A stretch of DNA of 64,000 nucleotides from Trichoplusia ni (taxonomy: Eukaryota > Arthropoda > Insecta > Lepidoptera > Noctuidae): the NCBI RefSeq assembly GCF_003590095.1, contig NC_039483.1:11036001-11100000 (forward strand), given 5' to 3'. The translations under genes and the position numbers were made by a program. The notes beneath the pieces are model-generated. The model did no database searches and was not told where the DNA came from. It worked only from the letters and a program-made list of their open reading frames with translations. Positions within the stretch are counted from its first letter, which is position 1. Every line of letters begins with the position of its first letter. Positions 60,655 through 64,000 of the stretch are shown one piece after another.

Positions 60655-62747
60655 TCAAGTCAAATAACCTTTTAAGATGGAAGTATGTCCCCACGCTTGG
60701 GTTGCAACATTGTATTTGGATATTAAACGTTTATCATCGTTACTTGATAGTGCTATTTTATTCACACTTTCTGTAAATATTGCATGTTTAATTGATTTGA
60801 ATAAGATATTTTTTCGATGGATTATGTCTCTATTAAATAATACATGCTGATAATTATCAATAGTTAAATCATGGACCACACAAGACTTAATACCGTTTGC
60901 TTTCTTAATGACATTGTTCATCGTTTTTATTGAATATAATTTTGACCTTAAACCAACAAATTCGGTAATCAGCTCGCCACCCATTTCGTCTTTAAACAAT
61001 CCCGGCACTTTTTTATTTATTTGTGGTATCATAAATTTATTATTAATGTTATAGGTGCTAGTATCGAAGTACTGTAAAAATCATCCGTGTACATATATAA
61101 AAAAGAATCCGTGTCAGTGTAGCATAATTTTACTCTATCGCCGTAAAAAGGTTTAAACTATGTTATAATGAAAATGATACATATGTGATTTAGATGGTTC
61201 TAATACAGTAAAGCCTATGTATATCGGTTTATCCAATATTAAACAGTCAGGTTTCATTTGTATTTCTACTAAGTTTTCCGATAAAACTGAAGCACTATGA
61301 AAATAAGGATTGCTTATGAGTTTTTCAGCACAAATATATTTTTTGGTTTTATTATTCGGACTATTCCATGAGTTCACTAAATGAACAGTCACCCTTTTTT
61401 TTGTATTTTCTAAAGTTTTACCAAAAACGCTATGTTTAATAACTTAAAGAAATCTTGCTCAAAAACACTTTTTGCGTTTTGTCGTAATTTGGTATTTAAT
61501 TCGATGTACTCCTTTTGATATGCACTTTGTCGAAACGTAATGACTCTATGTATTTTACGTAATAATAAACCATGCTCAAGACATTTCTTTAAGTGTACAT
61601 AATGAATCACGTATTTATACTTATTGTATAGATTTGAAACAAGTTTTTCTGTTTTACCGCCCGGAGGTTTACATTTTTCAGCACAAAAAAGTAAGTCGTT
61701 GTGTAAATGATGTGACGTTTCAGGGTATAAGAGATTTACTTCAAGTATAAAACCCCGTTCCGCGTTATCTCTAATATTTTCTACGACTAACTGATCTATT
61801 TCGTGTTGATTTAAAAATCGGAAACCCGAGTGAGGTAAATACTGACACATACTATAGCCGTAAAGATTGTTACAGTCTAAATAACTTATAAAACACTGTG
61901 GTTCCACTGCATCATACGATGCAATATATCTATTATTAGCTTTTGCATAGCGGTGGGAACACATACATAAACCTCCTTTTATACCGCTTTGAATAATTCG
62001 CACAATAGATAAGTCTGTTATAAGTTCTAATTTAACTCCCGTCTTTAAAAGCATAGCATCAAACAATAAACTAGGAGCAGTAATATAAAACGCAGGATCG
62101 AGCTTATAATGCACTTTACAAGTTTTTCGAAAATTTTGAAATATGTCCGTAAGTAATAGTACATCAGTCTTTAAATATAAGTCAGTATATTCACCCATTG
62201 TTTTTATGCCAAATTTGGTCCATACCGAATTAGCGTGGTTATAGTCCTCCTGTGAAATATGCTCATTACTTAAGGAATTGAAAAATAAATGTTTCGGTGG
62301 TAACGTTTTTTCTTCATAGCAATTCCAATTGCTCATGTAATCGTATGGATAAATGCCTTTTCGGGTAAGTAAATTAAACTGATCATTTATAGGGAAATGA
62401 AAGCGCAAGCTAATAAAATCCTCAATTTGCATAGTCTTTGATAGCTTGTCTCAACTAGTGCCTAAGAAATTAAATGAATCTAAAAATCTAATTTGGACGT
62501 ATTCATTCTCGTCGATATGTATAAATATGGAAAATGATATATATTTTTCTTTGGTTCTAGGGATGATATTTAATTTGCCAGGCGTTTCACCTAACTTTTT
62601 AATAAAAAGGTGACAGTCGTATCCTGATAAATTATGAAAAAATATTGGTATGAACATAGGTAGCTTATATTGTAAATTACAATGTCGATGAGCTGCACCG
62701 CGATATCGACCAGTAATATGACAGTGATCTCTTACTTTATTATTCCA
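60655..62747 (-). pseudogene. Polinton DNA polymerase B, second copy (N terminus cut off)
   Basis: Minus-strand protein-primed polymerase. From 62745 down: HCHITGRYRGAAH and FHNLSGYDCHLFIKKL (exonuclease II, 62657-62451), then the long open frame 62432-61410 with LYLKTDVLLLTDIF, YKLDPAFYITAPSL and LDCNNLYGYSMCQYLP (palm motif A). A frame change precedes 61392-61153 (AEKLISNPYFHS). The YTDTDSF motif C region lies in a frame-shifted stretch at about 61085-61130. The C terminus is 61032-60655. At least three frame changes; no stop inside the 340-residue central frame. Its N-terminal part is cut off by Helitron 2 at 62748. Orientation is opposite to the capsid fragments at 41-54 kb. Confidence 0.9.
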
Positions 62748-64000
62748 CTAGCTTGTGCCCGCGACTTCGTCCGCGTGGAATAGTGACTTCCGGCAGAAAA
62801 GTATAGATAGCTGTGTCCGCGACTCCGTCAGCGTGTAACTCCTTGTGTATTAAGTTAATGTATTGGTAATATTTATTATTATTATTTATATTGGTAATAT
62901 TGTTTAGATCACGTTCACATAAGGCTTAACCCTTTATAAGACACAGAACTTAAAAATATTTATAGCTTTTAAACTTTATAATAATGTGTTAAGGTTCAAA
63001 TTCTGGTGGCAATATAAGTACCACTGCCTTATAAAGGTAAGGTAAAGGTACCTATAAAACGAAAATACTTTAGTGCAAAGCTTCCGGGTAAACTATATTG
63101 AAAGTTGACCCGTCCGGCACGTGAACATAAAGACTTTTAGAACTGCTAACACGGGAAAGAGCAACATACAACTGACCATGTGAGAAACAACTGACACTGA
63201 GATCTACTCCAGCAACACGAAAAGTCTGCCCTTGAGCCTTGTTAATTGTCATTGCATAACACACCGATACTGGGAATTGCGTCCTTTTAAATTGGAATGG
63301 AAAATTATTTGGTATTAAGGGTATTCTGGGAATAAAGACGGTTTCTCCTGCACCGCAACCTGTTAAAATTTGAGCCTCGATTATATTTTGTTGCAACTGG
63401 GTTACTTTTAGTCGAGTTCCATTGCAAAGTTGTGGTGGTTTTAAATTTCGGAGCATAATAATCGGTATCCCAATTTTTAAACAAATTTCATGAGAGGGAA
63501 GTCCGGGCATATTTAAAGAATTTAAAAATTCTATCGGGTAATTAGTGGCTTCTTGTTCATCGACCATTCTATTTATTGATCTATAAACTTTGCTTTCCCC
63601 CTGTATATTCGACAGTATTTTGTTATTGATCTCAGATGCCTGGTCATTGCGAGGAGTTAAAATAGATCTTTCGCATAGCCAAGAATTGTCCCTATTTAAT
63701 ATATTTGTTACGTCACCGTAAACCGACGATATAAGATGTGGTTGAGATTGCACAATACAACATAATTCAGGCGTCAAAATAAGTTTTCCTTGGTGTAGTT
63801 GTGGATAGGTACCTTCACCAATCTTTAATAATGTGTCAGAAAATTGACTATCATCCGGGTTATCTCCAGTTCTCACTCGCATATTTATAGTCAAATGCAC
63901 CGATTGTATATCTCGCCATAAATAAGAGCTTTTCAGGCAAGCCCTAACCTCATCAGCTCGGGTTCCCCGTGGTATTACCGGTAAGGTTTGTCGGAAATCA
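62748..64000 (-). mobile_element. Helitron 2, 3' end (continues beyond window)
   Basis: The minus-strand end (CTAG at 62748-62751, next base T on that strand) and 1,253 bp up to the window edge match Helitron 1 positions 39297-40549 in inverse orientation, base x corresponding to 103297 minus x. I found no difference by eye. The 3' hairpin and non-coding 322 bp are present. It interrupts the second polymerase copy. The flanks differ from those of Helitron 1, so the two are separate insertions. Confidence 0.93.
63070..64000 (-). CDS. Helitron 2 helicase C-terminal part (window edge)
   Basis: PIF1-type helicase C terminus, read from the window edge down to the stop at 63070. Motifs are the same as in Helitron 1: HLTINMRV, ERSILTPRND, VCYAMTINKAQGQT and LYVALSRVSSSKSL, with end PEALH. 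No stop or frameshift is seen in the visible part, nor in the matching part of Helitron 1. The Rep domain and P-loop lie outside the window, so it is unknown whether this copy shares the stops of Helitron 1. Confidence 0.9.
   Translation of the reverse strand, partial: DFRQTLPVIPRGTRADEVRACLKSSYLWRDIQSVHLTINMRVRTGDNPDDSQFSDTLLKIGEGTYPQLHQGKLILTPELCCIVQSQPHLISSVYGDVTNILNRDNSWLCERSILTPRNDQASEINNKILSNIQGESKVYRSINRMVDEQEATNYPIEFLNSLNMPGLPSHEICLKIGIPIIMLRNLKPPQLCNGTRLKVTQLQQNIIEAQILTGCGAGETVFIPRIPLIPNNFPFQFKRTQFPVSVCYAMTINKAQGQTFRVAGVDLSVSCFSHGQLYVALSRVSSSKSLYVHVPDGSTFNIVYPEALH

Noticed and set aside
62748..64000. Helitron 2 as a misassembled duplicate of Helitron 1
   Set aside because: It has its own insertion site inside a polymerase gene with a T following CTAG, so two insertions are more likely. 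Raw reads could still overturn this.

Overview
This window is eukaryotic and almost entirely made of transposable elements nested inside one another. I found no convincing single-copy host gene. The organism is probably an insect, and Lepidoptera fits best: AT-rich DNA, tRNA-derived SINEs, Helitrons with GTCT-rich 5' regions and CTAG 3' ends, Ty3/gypsy, Copia, Penelope, PIF/Harbinger and several LINE families. This is an inference from element composition; no species marker was seen. Such dense nesting would suit heterochromatin or a W chromosome, which is also inference.

Layout. (1) 1-9767: a minus-strand Ty3/gypsy element (integrase at 1-770, gag-pol at 5937-8453, one LTR at 9502-9767), split by a PIF/Harbinger DNA transposon (771-5936) in which both genes look intact once spliced. 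(2) 9768-13431: a plus-strand LINE (LINE-A) with a long open EN-RT frame. (3) 13432-16121: degenerate spliced coding remnants, tRNA-related SINE sequence, an AT microsatellite and five ~84-bp tandem repeats. (4) 16122-40731: Polinton 1, a Polinton/Maverick (endogenous adintovirus-like) element. In order it carries a protein-primed DNA polymerase, a minus-strand spliced gene, a packaging ATPase, a conserved gene of unknown function, an integrase with chromodomain, a PLA2-domain/core protein, an adenain-like protease, the minor capsid, a tiny basic ORF, the major capsid and an exonuclease-like protein. It is interrupted by an intact-looking LINE (LINE-B, 19.87-24.49 kb), a Penelope-like element (29420-30857) and a Helitron (33722-40549). 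(5) 41.0-62.7 kb: pieces of one or more further Polintons, broken by a hAT-type MITE, a young Copia, a Tc1/mariner, a CR1-like LINE (LINE-C), a SINE, Helitron-like debris and an RTE LINE. They end in a minus-strand Polinton polymerase cut by a second Helitron copy (62748-64000), which looks identical to the first over the 1.25 kb visible.

How the genes relate. The Polinton genes would together make a capsid-bearing, self-replicating, integrating element: polymerase and integrase for DNA maintenance, ATPase and protease for packaging and maturation, two capsid proteins for the shell. Most now carry stops, frameshifts or insertions. The minor capsid, small ORF, major capsid and exonuclease genes abut or overlap by a few bases, as in a virus-like transcription unit. 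Apparently most recent arrivals are the Copia (LTRs differ at 1 of 146 positions), the two identical Helitrons and the Harbinger. LINE-A and LINE-B keep long open frames.

Most useful observations: STPR-like 23-residue repeats at the N terminus of the Helitron Rep-helicase protein; a conserved overlapping 48-codon ORF between the Polinton capsid genes; a spliced antisense gene inside Polinton 1; a six-fold motif array in the gypsy leader; and exact target-site duplications for the Penelope, hAT, Copia, mariner and RTE insertions.
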